Below are positions 43,034 through 51,773 of a DNA stretch of 64,000 nt, piece by piece. The stretch is from an uncultured Clostridia bacterium (GTDB lineage Bacteria; Bacillota; Clostridia; Oscillospirales; Acutalibacteraceae), in contig CALHND010000002.1 in assembly GCA_938034875.1 (NCBI GenBank), positions 62,001-126,000 of the forward strand, in the 5' to 3' direction. A model generated the notes under the pieces. It searched no databases, was not told the origin of the DNA, and worked only from the letters and a program-made list of their open reading frames with translations. The position numbers and the translations under genes are program-made. Position 1 is the stretch's first letter, and the number at the start of each line of letters is the position of its first letter.

Positions 43034-44215
43034 TCAATGGTGGAATAATCTCATTCCAGTAAACGCCATTACCATTCCGTATTTATTGCACGTATCAATT
43101 ACCAAATCATCGCGGATGGATCCACCCGGCTGTGCAATGTAGCTTACGCCACTCTTATTAGCGCGTTCGATGTTATCACCAAACGGGAAAAATGCATCTG
43201 AGCCCAGTGCAACACCTGTTACGCTGTCAAGGTAAGCACGTGCTTCCTCGTTGGTCAACGGTTCTGGCTTACGGGTAAAGTATTTCTGCCAATTGCCGTC
43301 TGCGCAAACATCCTCTTCGTTTTTGTTGATATAACCGTCAATTACATTATCTCTGTCGGGACGGCCGATGGTTGCTAAGAAGGGCAAATTAAGCACCTTT
43401 TCATGCTGGCGCAAGAACCATGTATCAGCTTTACTGCCTGCAAGGCGTGTGCAGTGGATACGGGACTGCTGTCCTGCACCTACACCGATTGCCTGTCCGT
43501 CTACGGCATAGCAAACCGAATTGGACTGGGTGTATTTCAGTGTAATAAGCGCAACAATTAAGTCGCGTTTTGCCGATTCAGGCATATCCTTATTTTCGGT
43601 TACAATGTTTTCAAGCAGTTCATTGTTAATTACAAAGTTATTGCGTCCCTGCTCAAATGTAATACCAAAAACCTGCTTGCGCTCAATTTGTTCCGGGATA
43701 TAATTCGGGTCTATTTCTACAATGTTATAATTACCGCCACGCTTTGATTTTAAAATTTCAAGAGCTTCGGGCTCATAACCGGGTGCAATAACACCATCGG
43801 AAACCTCACGTTTAATCATTTTAGCGGTAGCAACATCACAAACATCAGACAGTGCAACAAAATCGCCGAAAGAGCACATACGATCGGTGCCTCTTGCTCT
43901 TGCATAAGCACAGGCAAGCAGAGACTCGTCAAGTCCTTCAATATCGTCAACAAAGCATGCTTTTTTCAAATTATCCGAAAGCACAATTCCGACAGCAGCA
44001 GAAGTCGGGCTGACATGCTTAAATGAGGTAGCAGCAGGCAGTCCAACAGCTTTTTTCAGCTCGCTGACAAGCTGCCACGCATTAAATGCATCAAGAAAAT
44101 TGATATATCCCGGCTTACCGCACAGAATTTTAATGGGCAGCTCGCCGTTTTCCATAAATATTCGGGAAGGTTTTTGATTAGGATTACAACCGTATTTAAG
44201 TTCCAGTTCTTTCAT
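43034..44215 (-). CDS. purH: AICAR transformylase (PurH C-terminal domain only)
   Basis: A 393-residue stand-alone AICAR formyltransferase: it begins directly with the transformylase fold (LKYGCNPNQKPS) and has the active-site FKHVSPTSAAVG, SNSVCYAVDGQAIGVGAGQQSR and SDAFFPFGDNI. The N-terminal IMP cyclohydrolase domain of the usual bifunctional PurH is missing, and the next gene upstream supplies a cyclohydrolase of another family. It lies 3 bases behind that gene. Confidence 0.93.
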   Translation of the reverse strand: MKELELKYGCNPNQKPSRIFMENGELPIKILCGKPGYINFLDAFNAWQLVSELKKAVGLPAATSFKHVSPTSAAVGIVLSDNLKKACFVDDIEGLDESLLACAYARARGTDRMCSFGDFVALSDVCDVATAKMIKREVSDGVIAPGYEPEALEILKSKRGGNYNIVEIDPNYIPEQIERKQVFGITFEQGRNNFVINNELLENIVTENKDMPESAKRDLIVALITLKYTQSNSVCYAVDGQAIGVGAGQQSRIHCTRLAGSKADTWFLRQHEKVLNLPFLATIGRPDRDNVIDGYINKNEEDVCADGNWQKYFTRKPEPLTNEEARAYLDSVTGVALGSDAFFPFGDNIERANKSGVSYIAQPGGSIRDDLVIDTCNKYGMVMAFTGMRLFHH

Positions 44216-44218
44216 TTT

Positions 44219-44947
44219 TTAACCTCCGATTTTATTTTTATTAATAACTCTCTCCTTAATACTGCCGTCAGCAAGTGATTTGTACTGTACATAGAGAGAA
44301 ATTTTATTTTCTTCGTCAAGTTTTTCCCATATATCTGCAGTAAAAGCATCAATATCGTTGGGGATTTCTACGCGTTCAGGCTCTCCCTGAAATGTAGGTA
44401 TGGGATTGCCGTCGGTAACATAGGTGTGGATGAAATGTCCAAGCCCCGATACCGCAGGATAATCAAAGGTGTAGCGTGCACAGTCGCTACCGACTGCGTC
44501 AATGCTCTTAAGAATACTCATCTTATACGCAAAGTCGCCGTTTTTAAAAGTGAGCATTCCACTGATGCGCGGAGTTAAGTTAGGAGCGTCCGGCTCAAAC
44601 TCGCGTGTGGAAAGAGCCTCTGAAAAGCTTTTTCCTTGCGAAATGTAATCATAAATGGTATCGGTTTGGTCGCCGTTTGTTACAATCAGTTTATTTTTAT
44701 ACTGACGTACAGCGGCATAAATGATAAGTGACGGATCCTCAACCTTTGATACGTCAAACGGCTCGGTAAATACTGCGCCGTCCTTTAATGTAAACACGCG
44801 GTTGCGGCTGTTTTCGCTGCGTCCCATGATGAAGTATGCGCAAACAGCATTTTTTCCGTCGGCTGTTTTGCCTATTACAATTCCTCTGCCGACATACGGA
44901 TTTCCGTCAATTCTCTCTCCAACGGTCTTGATTTCATATATGTTCAT
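44219..44947 (-). CDS. purO: IMP cyclohydrolase, PurO-like
   Basis: A 242-residue protein whose start (GNPYVGRGIVIG), NRVFTL and DPSLIIYAAVR match the archaeal-type IMP cyclohydrolase family (PF07826). It would close the ring of FAICAR to IMP, the last step of the pathway. The family is not homologous to the PurH cyclohydrolase domain. Its place next to a PurH lacking that domain strongly supports the function. It overlaps purN by four bases. Confidence 0.88.
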   Translation of the reverse strand: MNIYEIKTVGERIDGNPYVGRGIVIGKTADGKNAVCAYFIMGRSENSRNRVFTLKDGAVFTEPFDVSKVEDPSLIIYAAVRQYKNKLIVTNGDQTDTIYDYISQGKSFSEALSTREFEPDAPNLTPRISGMLTFKNGDFAYKMSILKSIDAVGSDCARYTFDYPAVSGLGHFIHTYVTDGNPIPTFQGEPERVEIPNDIDAFTADIWEKLDEENKISLYVQYKSLADGSIKERVINKNKIGG

Positions 44948-45567
44948 GTCGTTTGCTCCTTTTTCTCAGCAATTTCCGCCGACACACACTCTACGGCTTT
45001 CGGAAGCAGCAGCCATTCGGCCTCTTCCATTACGCGCTTTTGCAAAATTTCGGGCGTGTCGCCGTCTAAAATATCAACTGCTTTTTGCAAAATTATCTGG
45101 CCGCCATCGGGAATTTCGTTTACATAATGAACTGTTGCTCCCGTGACTTTTACTCCATAGGAAAGTGCCGCCTCATGCACCCTTAACCCATAAAAACCCT
45201 CACCGCAAAATGATGGTATTAGTGATGGATGAACATTGATAATCCGTTTTGGATAACGGTCGGTAAAATCGGCACTTAAAATACTCATAAAACCTGCTAA
45301 AACGATTAGCTCGATGCCGTTTTTATCAAGGCAGTCAATTATCCGCCTTTCAAAATCCGCACTGTCTGTGCATTCCTTTTTCAGCACCGTGGCGGTTGCA
45401 ATTCCTGCCTTTTCAGCGCGTACCAGAGCAAATGCATCGGATTTATTAGACAGCACAAGCGAAATTTCGCCGCTGTGTAAAATACCGCTTTTTTGCGCAT
45501 CTATAAGAGCCTGCAGATTAGTACCGCCGCCGGAAACCAGCACAGCTATCTTCGTTTTGCTTAGCAT
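44944..45567 (-). CDS. purN: Phosphoribosylglycinamide formyltransferase
   Basis: A 207-residue folate-dependent GAR transformylase. The phosphate loop SGGGTNLQALI is at the start, catalysis uses the N-H-D set in NVHPSLIPSF and GATVHYVNEIPDGG. The start overlaps the purM stop by 7 bases. Confidence 0.95.
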   Translation of the reverse strand: MLSKTKIAVLVSGGGTNLQALIDAQKSGILHSGEISLVLSNKSDAFALVRAEKAGIATATVLKKECTDSADFERRIIDCLDKNGIELIVLAGFMSILSADFTDRYPKRIINVHPSLIPSFCGEGFYGLRVHEAALSYGVKVTGATVHYVNEIPDGGQIILQKAVDILDGDTPEILQKRVMEEAEWLLLPKAVECVSAEIAEKKEQTT

Positions 45568-46601
45568 ATTACAACCTTTTCCTCCGAGGCAATGATTTCT
45601 CCCATTATGTAAGCATCCTCGCCATTTTCCTTAAGTACAGCAATTGCCTTTTCAGCATCCTCGCGTTTTACAACTACACTCATGCCGACGCCCATGTTAA
45701 AGGTATTGAACATATCGCGTTCGGGAATGTTGCCCACGCGCGCAATCATGTCGAATATTGGCAGAATGCGAAGTGATGCACGGTCAATTTTTGCACACAT
45801 ACCGTTAGGCAAGCTTCTCGGTATATTTTCATAAAATCCGCCACCTGTTATATGAGAGACAGAGCGAACTGTAACCTGTTCAATCAAAGCAAGAATAGGC
45901 TTTACATATATTTTTGTGGGTGTAAGTAGGGTTTCGGCAACAGATTTGCCGCCAAGCTCCTCTACAGGTGCGGAAAGGTCATTTTCGCCAACGCCGAAAA
46001 CTTTGCGAACAAGAGAAAATCCGTTTGAATGTACACCGCTTGACGGTAACGCAATAATAACATCGCCCGGCTGCATTGAGTTGGGATTTAAAATCTTCGG
46101 CTTATCAACTACACCGACAGCAAAGCCGGCAAGGTCATATTCATCAACCGGATAAAATCCAGGCATCTCGGCAGTTTCACCGCCGATAAGTGCCGCACCG
46201 CTCTGAACGCAGCCCTCAGCAACGCCCGATACGATTGCTGCAATTTTTTCGGGAACATTTTTGCCGCAAGCAATATAGTCAAGGAAAAAAAGAGGCTTTG
46301 CGCCGCTGCAAATGATATCGTTAACACACATGGCAACGCAATCGATGCCTACTGTATCGTGCTTGTCCTGCAAAAACGCAAGCTTTAACTTTGTGCCTAC
46401 TCCGTCAGTTCCGCTGACGAGTACGGGCTTTTCCATTCCTTTTACATCCAGTTCAAACAAACCACCAAATCCGCCCACATCTGAGCAAACACCAGATGTA
46501 AGCGTCTTAGCAATGTGAGATTTCATAAGCTCTACGGCCTTATAGCCAGCTGTAATATCAACGCCTGCTGCAGCGTAGCTTTCAGATTTTGAATTTATCA
46601 T
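45561..46601 (-). CDS. purM: Phosphoribosylformylglycinamidine cyclo-ligase
   Basis: A 346-residue AIR synthetase with the family motifs VSGTDGVGTKLKLAF, GETAEMPGFY and HITGGGFYENIPR. It produces AIR from FGAM. It follows purF after 3 bases. Confidence 0.96.
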   Translation of the reverse strand: MINSKSESYAAAGVDITAGYKAVELMKSHIAKTLTSGVCSDVGGFGGLFELDVKGMEKPVLVSGTDGVGTKLKLAFLQDKHDTVGIDCVAMCVNDIICSGAKPLFFLDYIACGKNVPEKIAAIVSGVAEGCVQSGAALIGGETAEMPGFYPVDEYDLAGFAVGVVDKPKILNPNSMQPGDVIIALPSSGVHSNGFSLVRKVFGVGENDLSAPVEELGGKSVAETLLTPTKIYVKPILALIEQVTVRSVSHITGGGFYENIPRSLPNGMCAKIDRASLRILPIFDMIARVGNIPERDMFNTFNMGVGMSVVVKREDAEKAIAVLKENGEDAYIMGEIIASEEKVVIC

Positions 46602-46604
46602 AGC

Positions 46605-48029
46605 TTATTCCTTTCCGTTCCAGCAATAGGTGCAAAGATATTTTGGATCTATACCTATTGACTTGATAACGCCTTCTAAAGTTTGATATTCCAACGATGC
46701 GAAGTTGAATTTTTCACTAATTTTCTTACGCATGTTTTTACCGCGTTCGGTTGATGCGTCGCTGTATTCTTCGATATGCTTAAATCCTTCTTCTCCCTCA
46801 AGTTCCATTATGGTCGAGCGAGTAATCAATTCCATATCATCGGTTGCGCGCGAAAAATTAAGGTACTTACAGCCATACATAATCGGCGGGCATGCCGAAC
46901 GCATATGCACTTCCTTTGCACCGCTTTCATATAAAAACTCTACTGTTTCCCTAAGCTGAGTGCCGCGCACGATAGAGTCGTCAACAAATAAAAGTTTTTT
47001 ATCTTTAATTAGGGCATTTACAGGAATTTGTTTCATTTTAGCAATGCGATTACGCTCTACCTGGCTGATCGGTATAAAGCTGCGCGGCCATGTGGGAGTG
47101 TATTTTATAAACGGCCTTGCAAAATGGACTCCGCTCTCATTAGAGTAGCCTATTGCGTGAGGAGTGCCCGAATCAGGTACGCCGCCGACATAATCAATAT
47201 CTTGTGCTATACCATTTTCTTTGTCATGCTGAGCCATGATTTTACCGTTGATGTAACGCATAACTTCAACATTAACGCCCTCGTATTCAGATGTCGGATA
47301 TCCGTAATATGTCCACAAAAATGAGCATATTTTCATTGATTTGCTTGGCTTTTTAAGTTGCGTCAGATTATCTGCGCTGAACTCAACAATTTCTGCTGCA
47401 CCCAGCTCGCGCTCCTTTGAATAGCCGAGTTTTTCAAAAGCAAATGACTCGAACGATACACAGTGTCCATCGGCGGATTTGCCGATAACAACGGGTATGC
47501 GTCCCATTCTGTCACGAGCTGCTATGATTGTACCCTTCTCGGTCAAAATAAGTATTGAGGCGGTACCATCAATTGCTTTCTGTGCGAAGCTGATACCGTC
47601 GGTAAAATCACTTTTTTGATTGATCAGAGCCGCAATTAGTTCGGTTGTATTGATAGAACCGCCTGTCATTGCGTTAAAGTGGCCGCCACTGAAGGAAAGA
47701 TACTGATTTATAAGTGCCTCGGCGTTATTTATTACACCGATAGTGCTTATTGCATATGTTCCCAGGTTAGAGCGAATGAGCAAAGGCTGCGGATCGCTGT
47801 CGCTTATGCAGCCAATTGCTGCACAGCCCTGCATTTCCTCAAATATATGCTCAAATTTAGTTCTAAACGGTGAATTTTCTATATTGTGTATATCTCTCTG
47901 AAAGCCCTTATCACTGTCAAAGGCAGCCATACCTCCGCGGCAGGTGCCTAAATGGGAATGATAGTCGGTGCCGAAAAACACATCGGCGATAGCATCGTGT
48001 TTGCATACTGCTCCGAAAAAACCACCCAT
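46605..48029 (-). CDS. purF: Amidophosphoribosyltransferase-like protein without N-terminal cysteine
   Basis: A 474-residue protein with an Ntn-hydrolase-type glutaminase half (residues 1-240) and a phosphoribosyltransferase half whose PRPP loop LLFVDDSIVRGTQ is intact. It would commit PRPP to purine synthesis. The start reads MGGFFGAVCKHDA: the residue that should become the N-terminal nucleophile (Cys after Met removal) is Gly, so the usual glutamine cleavage chemistry is not available at that position. It may use free ammonia, another cysteine, or a partner. The operon position supports the step. Confidence 0.88.
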   Translation of the reverse strand: MGGFFGAVCKHDAIADVFFGTDYHSHLGTCRGGMAAFDSDKGFQRDIHNIENSPFRTKFEHIFEEMQGCAAIGCISDSDPQPLLIRSNLGTYAISTIGVINNAEALINQYLSFSGGHFNAMTGGSINTTELIAALINQKSDFTDGISFAQKAIDGTASILILTEKGTIIAARDRMGRIPVVIGKSADGHCVSFESFAFEKLGYSKERELGAAEIVEFSADNLTQLKKPSKSMKICSFLWTYYGYPTSEYEGVNVEVMRYINGKIMAQHDKENGIAQDIDYVGGVPDSGTPHAIGYSNESGVHFARPFIKYTPTWPRSFIPISQVERNRIAKMKQIPVNALIKDKKLLFVDDSIVRGTQLRETVEFLYESGAKEVHMRSACPPIMYGCKYLNFSRATDDMELITRSTIMELEGEEGFKHIEEYSDASTERGKNMRKKISEKFNFASLEYQTLEGVIKSIGIDPKYLCTYCWNGKE

Positions 48030-48046
48030 GAAATATCCTCCTATTA

Positions 48047-48754
48047 TTAGCCAAAGACCCTGTTCATCATTTCCTTATATGCATCTTCTACTCCTCCGAG
48101 ATCTCGGCGGAAACGGTCTTTGTCAAGTTTTTCATTTGTTTCTGCATCCCAGAAACGGCAAGTATCGGGCGAAATCTCGTCAGCGAGAACAATGCTTCCG
48201 TCAGATGTTCTGCCGAATTCAAGCTTAAAGTCAACTAATTTTACATTCAGTGATTTAAAATACTCAGTCAGTACGCTGTTAACTTTGAACGCCATTTTTT
48301 CGATGGTATCAATTTCTTCAGCAGTTGCAAGACCAAGCGCCAATGCATGATATGTGTTAATAAGAGGGTCGTGCAAATCATCGTTTTTGTACGAAAATTC
48401 GATTGTCGGAGCGGCAAATGTAATGCCCTCGTCTACTCCGTAACGCTTTGCAAATGAGCCGGCAGAAATATTGCGTATAATAACCTCAAGCGGAACAATT
48501 TCAACCTTTTTAACAACTGTTTCACGATCGTTCAGTTCCTCAACAAAATGGGTTGGAATGCCCTGCTTTTCAAGCAACTGCATCAAATAGTTTGACATAC
48601 GGTTATTTACTGCGCCTTTTCCTAGTATGGTGCCCTTTTTCAGACCGTCAAATGCTGTTGCGTCATCCTTGTATGATACGATTACAAGATTTGCGTCCTC
48701 GGTTGCATATACTTTTTTAGCTTTTCCTTCGTACAGTTGTTCACACTTTTTCAT
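48047..48754 (-). CDS. purC: SAICAR synthetase
   Basis: A 235-residue ligase joining CAIR and aspartate. Typical segments are LYEGKAKKVYAT, IVSYKDDATAFDG, EVIIRNISAGSF and LADEISPDTCRFWD. It follows purE after 20 bases and precedes purF after 17. Confidence 0.96.
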   Translation of the reverse strand: MKKCEQLYEGKAKKVYATEDANLVIVSYKDDATAFDGLKKGTILGKGAVNNRMSNYLMQLLEKQGIPTHFVEELNDRETVVKKVEIVPLEVIIRNISAGSFAKRYGVDEGITFAAPTIEFSYKNDDLHDPLINTYHALALGLATAEEIDTIEKMAFKVNSVLTEYFKSLNVKLVDFKLEFGRTSDGSIVLADEISPDTCRFWDAETNEKLDKDRFRRDLGGVEDAYKEMMNRVFG

Positions 48755-48774
48755 TTTTATATCCCCCTTAAAAA

Positions 48775-49263
48775 TTAAAGCTGCTCTTGAATGTGCTTGT
48801 CCTTTTCGAGTACCTCTTTGCCATCTGCTATTCGTTTTTCATTAAGTGCCGATGCAAGATCACTGTCATTTATTGCAAGCATCTGAATGCACAACAAAGC
48901 GGCATTGGCTGCACCGTTTACTGCAACAGTAGCTACAGGTATACCTGTTGGCATTTGTACAGTCGATAACAGTGCATCAATACCGCCTAAATTTCCTGAT
49001 AATACAGGTATTCCTACAACCGGCAGAGTGGTATTAGCTGCAATAGCCCCTGCAAGATGTGCTGCCATACCTGCGGCTGCAATAATTGCGCCAAAGCCGT
49101 TAGCCCTAGCCTCGCGGCTGAATGTTGCAGCCTCGTTAGGAGTTCGGTGAGCCGAAAGTACATGAACCTCGTACGGCACACCAAATTGTTCTAACACATA
49201 TAGTGCTTTTTTTACGACAGGCATATCGCTGTCGCTTCCCATGATTACCGCGATTTTTTTCAT
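48775..49263 (-). CDS. purE: N5-carboxyaminoimidazole ribonucleotide mutase
   Basis: A 162-residue PurE with VIMGSDSDMPVVKKA, VLSAHRTPNEA and the substrate loop AAAGMAAHLAGAIAANT. Class I PurE usually works with PurK, which is absent here; without PurK the enzyme may use CO2 directly or PurK lies elsewhere. It is the first gene of the pur operon, directly behind the riboswitch terminator, with AAGGAGG before its ATG. Confidence 0.95.
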   Translation of the reverse strand: MKKIAVIMGSDSDMPVVKKALYVLEQFGVPYEVHVLSAHRTPNEAATFSREARANGFGAIIAAAGMAAHLAGAIAANTTLPVVGIPVLSGNLGGIDALLSTVQMPTGIPVATVAVNGAANAALLCIQMLAINDSDLASALNEKRIADGKEVLEKDKHIQEQL

Positions 49264-49287
49264 TTTGAACCTCCTTAAATATCAAAA

Positions 49288-49323
49288 GGGCGCACTTACC
49301 CATAACCTTAAGTAAGTGCGCCC
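49288..49323 (-). terminator. Expression-platform terminator of the pur leader
   Basis: On the minus strand GGGCGCACTTAC pairs with GTAAGTGCGCCC, followed by TTTT. Its first four bases are also the end of the aptamer core (CTGGGC), so ligand binding and terminator formation exclude each other. Confidence 0.88.
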
Positions 49324-49396
49324 AGACGGTCGGCTTTATTAAATACCCTTTGTTTCATTGTGGTGCTCCACATTATCCGTCAGTCGCAAAGGATAT
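49318..49396 (-). ncRNA. ZTP (pfl) riboswitch upstream of purE
   Basis: The minus-strand leader holds, in order, GCGACTGACGG, a small hairpin TGTGG-agca-CCACA, an AAAGGG segment and the diagnostic GCCGACCGTCTGGGC. This is the order and wording of the pfl motif, which binds ZTP/ZMP (AICAR phosphates that build up when folate is short) and turns on purine and folate genes. One base differs from the usual CCGCCTGGGC. It lies between a consensus promoter and the terminator at 49288-49323, before purE. Confidence 0.85.
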
Positions 49397-49416
49397 GACA
49401 TATTTAACTGTTATTA

Positions 49417-49445
49417 ATTAAACCATATATTTAACAATTTGTCAA
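49417..49445 (-). promoter_or_regulatory. Promoter of the pur operon
   Basis: On the minus strand TTGACA (49445-49440), 17 bases, TTTAAT (49422-49417). It gives a leader of about 145 bases containing the riboswitch. The rest of 49446-49641 is AT-rich and holds the start region of the divergent gtrA-like gene. Confidence 0.78.
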
Positions 49446-49641
49446 TTACGCAAGTAGCCACAAAAAAATCGTTTTTTAATATAACCATGCTGTCAATTTA
49501 ACCAATTAATTATTTAATAAACAGCATATTGGACACATTTTGGTATTTTATGCCTTAACGGCATTTGAAATAATTACAGGGTGGTTTTTTTATTTGTAAT
49601 ATGATACAATGTCACTAATTAATAGGTTTGGAGAGAAATAA

Positions 49642-50103
49642 GTGTTTAGAAATCTTTTTATTGAAAAAACAGACAACACATTTATTCAATTTTTTCGTTC
49701 ACTTTTCGTTGGCGGTATAGCTACACTTGTCGATATGGGCGTTTTAGCGCTGTTGGTAGAATGTTTCGACTTTAATACCATCATTGCGGCAACCGTTGCA
49801 TTCATATTCGGACTGATTGTGAACTTTATGCTCAGTTCATTTTGGGTATTTAAATCATCATCGGTTAATAATAAAACGACCGAATTTACCGTTTTTGCTG
49901 TAATTGGTGTCATTGGACTGGGACTAAATGCTGCTATCATTTATTTTTTCGATTCTTATGTGAGTCAAGCTGCTTTATTTGGTTCTTTAATACCAAAGGA
50001 TAAATATTATCTTATTGGTAAAATTGCAGCTACGCTTATTGTTTTTATTTGGAATTTTGCTGCACGGAAAATACTACTATACAAAAGTAACAAACAAAAA
50101 TAA
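49642..50103 (+). CDS. GtrA-like membrane protein
   Basis: A 153-residue protein with four membrane segments and the family pattern FIQFFRSLFVGGIATLVDMG, FIFGLIVNFMLSSFWVFK, and IGKIAATLIVFIWNFAARKILL. GtrA proteins are thought to move lipid-linked sugars across the membrane for surface polysaccharide modification. GTG is the start codon, with GGAGAG upstream. It is followed 56 bases later by the cardiolipin synthase gene. Confidence 0.9.
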   Translation: MFRNLFIEKTDNTFIQFFRSLFVGGIATLVDMGVLALLVECFDFNTIIAATVAFIFGLIVNFMLSSFWVFKSSSVNNKTTEFTVFAVIGVIGLGLNAAIIYFFDSYVSQAALFGSLIPKDKYYLIGKIAATLIVFIWNFAARKILLYKSNKQK

Positions 50104-50159
50104 CTTACTTAACTCATTGTTGCGGTACATATTATTCAAAAGGAGTAACGCAAAGTAAT

Positions 50160-51731
50160 ATGCAACAAAACAATATTCAAAAAGAACGCGTTCTCTTTTT
50201 AGAAAAGGGAAAACGCGGAATATTTGAAATCATTTTTGGCCGCACAACTATAATAATTATCATGCTTTTAACACAGGTGCTGTTTTTAATCTCCATTATG
50301 ATTTGGCTTAACGGTGCAATGCTTTATGTTTTGGGCGGCAGCATAATACTGTCGGCCATTCCGGTTATAAACATAATAAATAACGAAAGCAACCCTGTCA
50401 TAAAGCTGACTTGGATTGTTCTGATTATGGCGCTGCCTGTTTTCGGACTTCTGCTTTATGCATTTATAAATATGGAATTCGGTCATCGATTTATGATGCG
50501 TAAATACAGCGAAATAAATGCAAAAACCGAAAATTATGCTCACCCTGAAAATGCTGTTTTGCCAAAAAACATTGTCGGTAATGATGAATTAAAAAATTTA
50601 GTTTATTATCTTAAAAGTGAGGGCTTTTCAGCATACAAAAACACCGCAATAAAATACTTCCCATTGGGCGAGGATAAGTTAACTGAAATGCTCGTGCGTC
50701 TTGAATCTGCAAAAAAGTTTATCTTTATAGAATATTTCATTATAGAAGAAGGATATATGTGGGGGCGAATTTTGGACATTCTTGAACGAAAGGTGAAAGA
50801 AGGTGTCGAAGTTCGAGTTATGTACGACGGCACTTGCGCCATAAATAAGCTTCCATACAACTACCCTAAAAAGCTCAACCATATCGGTATAAAATGCAAA
50901 ATGTTTGCGCCAATCAGACCGTTTATTTCCACACATTATAATAATAGAGACCACCGAAAAATCATGGTCATTGACGGAAAATGTGCATTTACGGGCGGAA
51001 TAAATCTTGCCGACGAATATATATCGCAAAAGACTGTTCACGGACACTGGAAGGATACTGCTGTAATGCTAGAGGGTGATGCTGTGCGCAGCTTTACGCT
51101 TATGTTTTTGCAAATGTGGAGTATTGTCGATGATGACGATAATTATGACAAGTACCTGAATGAAACATCGTCAGTTTCGTCAAAGGGGTATGTCATACCT
51201 TACGGCGACAACCCGCTTGACCACTCCCTTGTGGGTGAAATGGTCTACCTTGACATGATTAACACAGCAAAAAAATACATTCATATTACAACCCCCTACC
51301 TTATACTAGACAATGAAATGATTACAGCTCTAACATTCGCCGCCCGTCGCGGAGTGGACGTTGTGCTGTTAATGCCGCACATTCCCGATAACAAAGTTAT
51401 ATTCGCACTGGGTCACACCTATTATAAACAGCTTATAAACAACGGGGTTAAAATCTACGAATATACACCGGGATTCATTCACGCAAAAATGTTTGTCAGT
51501 GACGATAAAAAAGCAATTGTAGGCTCTGTTAACCTTGATTATCGCAGTCTGTACCATCATTTTGAATGTGCAGCGTATATGTACGACTCCCCTGCAGTCG
51601 CAGAGGTGGAAAACGACATTATGAAAACGTTGGAAAAGAGTGTTCTTATAAATCCCAACGACCTGAAAAATGATTCGTATTTAACAAAAGCGACTGGAAA
51701 ATTACTTCGATTATTTGCTCCGTTACTGTAA
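50160..51731 (+). CDS. cls: Cardiolipin synthase
   Basis: A 523-residue phospholipase-D-type enzyme with two N-terminal membrane helices (residues 22-75) and two HKD sites: HRKIMVID in the first half and HAKMFVSD in the second, each followed by the GG/GSVN part. It joins two phosphatidylglycerols into cardiolipin. AAAGGAG precedes the ATG. It probably forms an operon with the next two genes. Confidence 0.94.
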   Translation: MQQNNIQKERVLFLEKGKRGIFEIIFGRTTIIIIMLLTQVLFLISIMIWLNGAMLYVLGGSIILSAIPVINIINNESNPVIKLTWIVLIMALPVFGLLLYAFINMEFGHRFMMRKYSEINAKTENYAHPENAVLPKNIVGNDELKNLVYYLKSEGFSAYKNTAIKYFPLGEDKLTEMLVRLESAKKFIFIEYFIIEEGYMWGRILDILERKVKEGVEVRVMYDGTCAINKLPYNYPKKLNHIGIKCKMFAPIRPFISTHYNNRDHRKIMVIDGKCAFTGGINLADEYISQKTVHGHWKDTAVMLEGDAVRSFTLMFLQMWSIVDDDDNYDKYLNETSSVSSKGYVIPYGDNPLDHSLVGEMVYLDMINTAKKYIHITTPYLILDNEMITALTFAARRGVDVVLLMPHIPDNKVIFALGHTYYKQLINNGVKIYEYTPGFIHAKMFVSDDKKAIVGSVNLDYRSLYHHFECAAYMYDSPAVAEVENDIMKTLEKSVLINPNDLKNDSYLTKATGKLLRLFAPLL

Positions 51732-51773
51732 TTCAGTAGCCAGTTTTAAAATATTTACAAAAAGAGGATGACT

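Noticed and set aside
46605..48029. Cys9 of the PurF-like protein as the glutaminase nucleophile
   Set aside because: Ntn-type enzymes need the nucleophile at the mature N-terminus; removal of eight residues is possible in principle but no propeptide pattern is visible.
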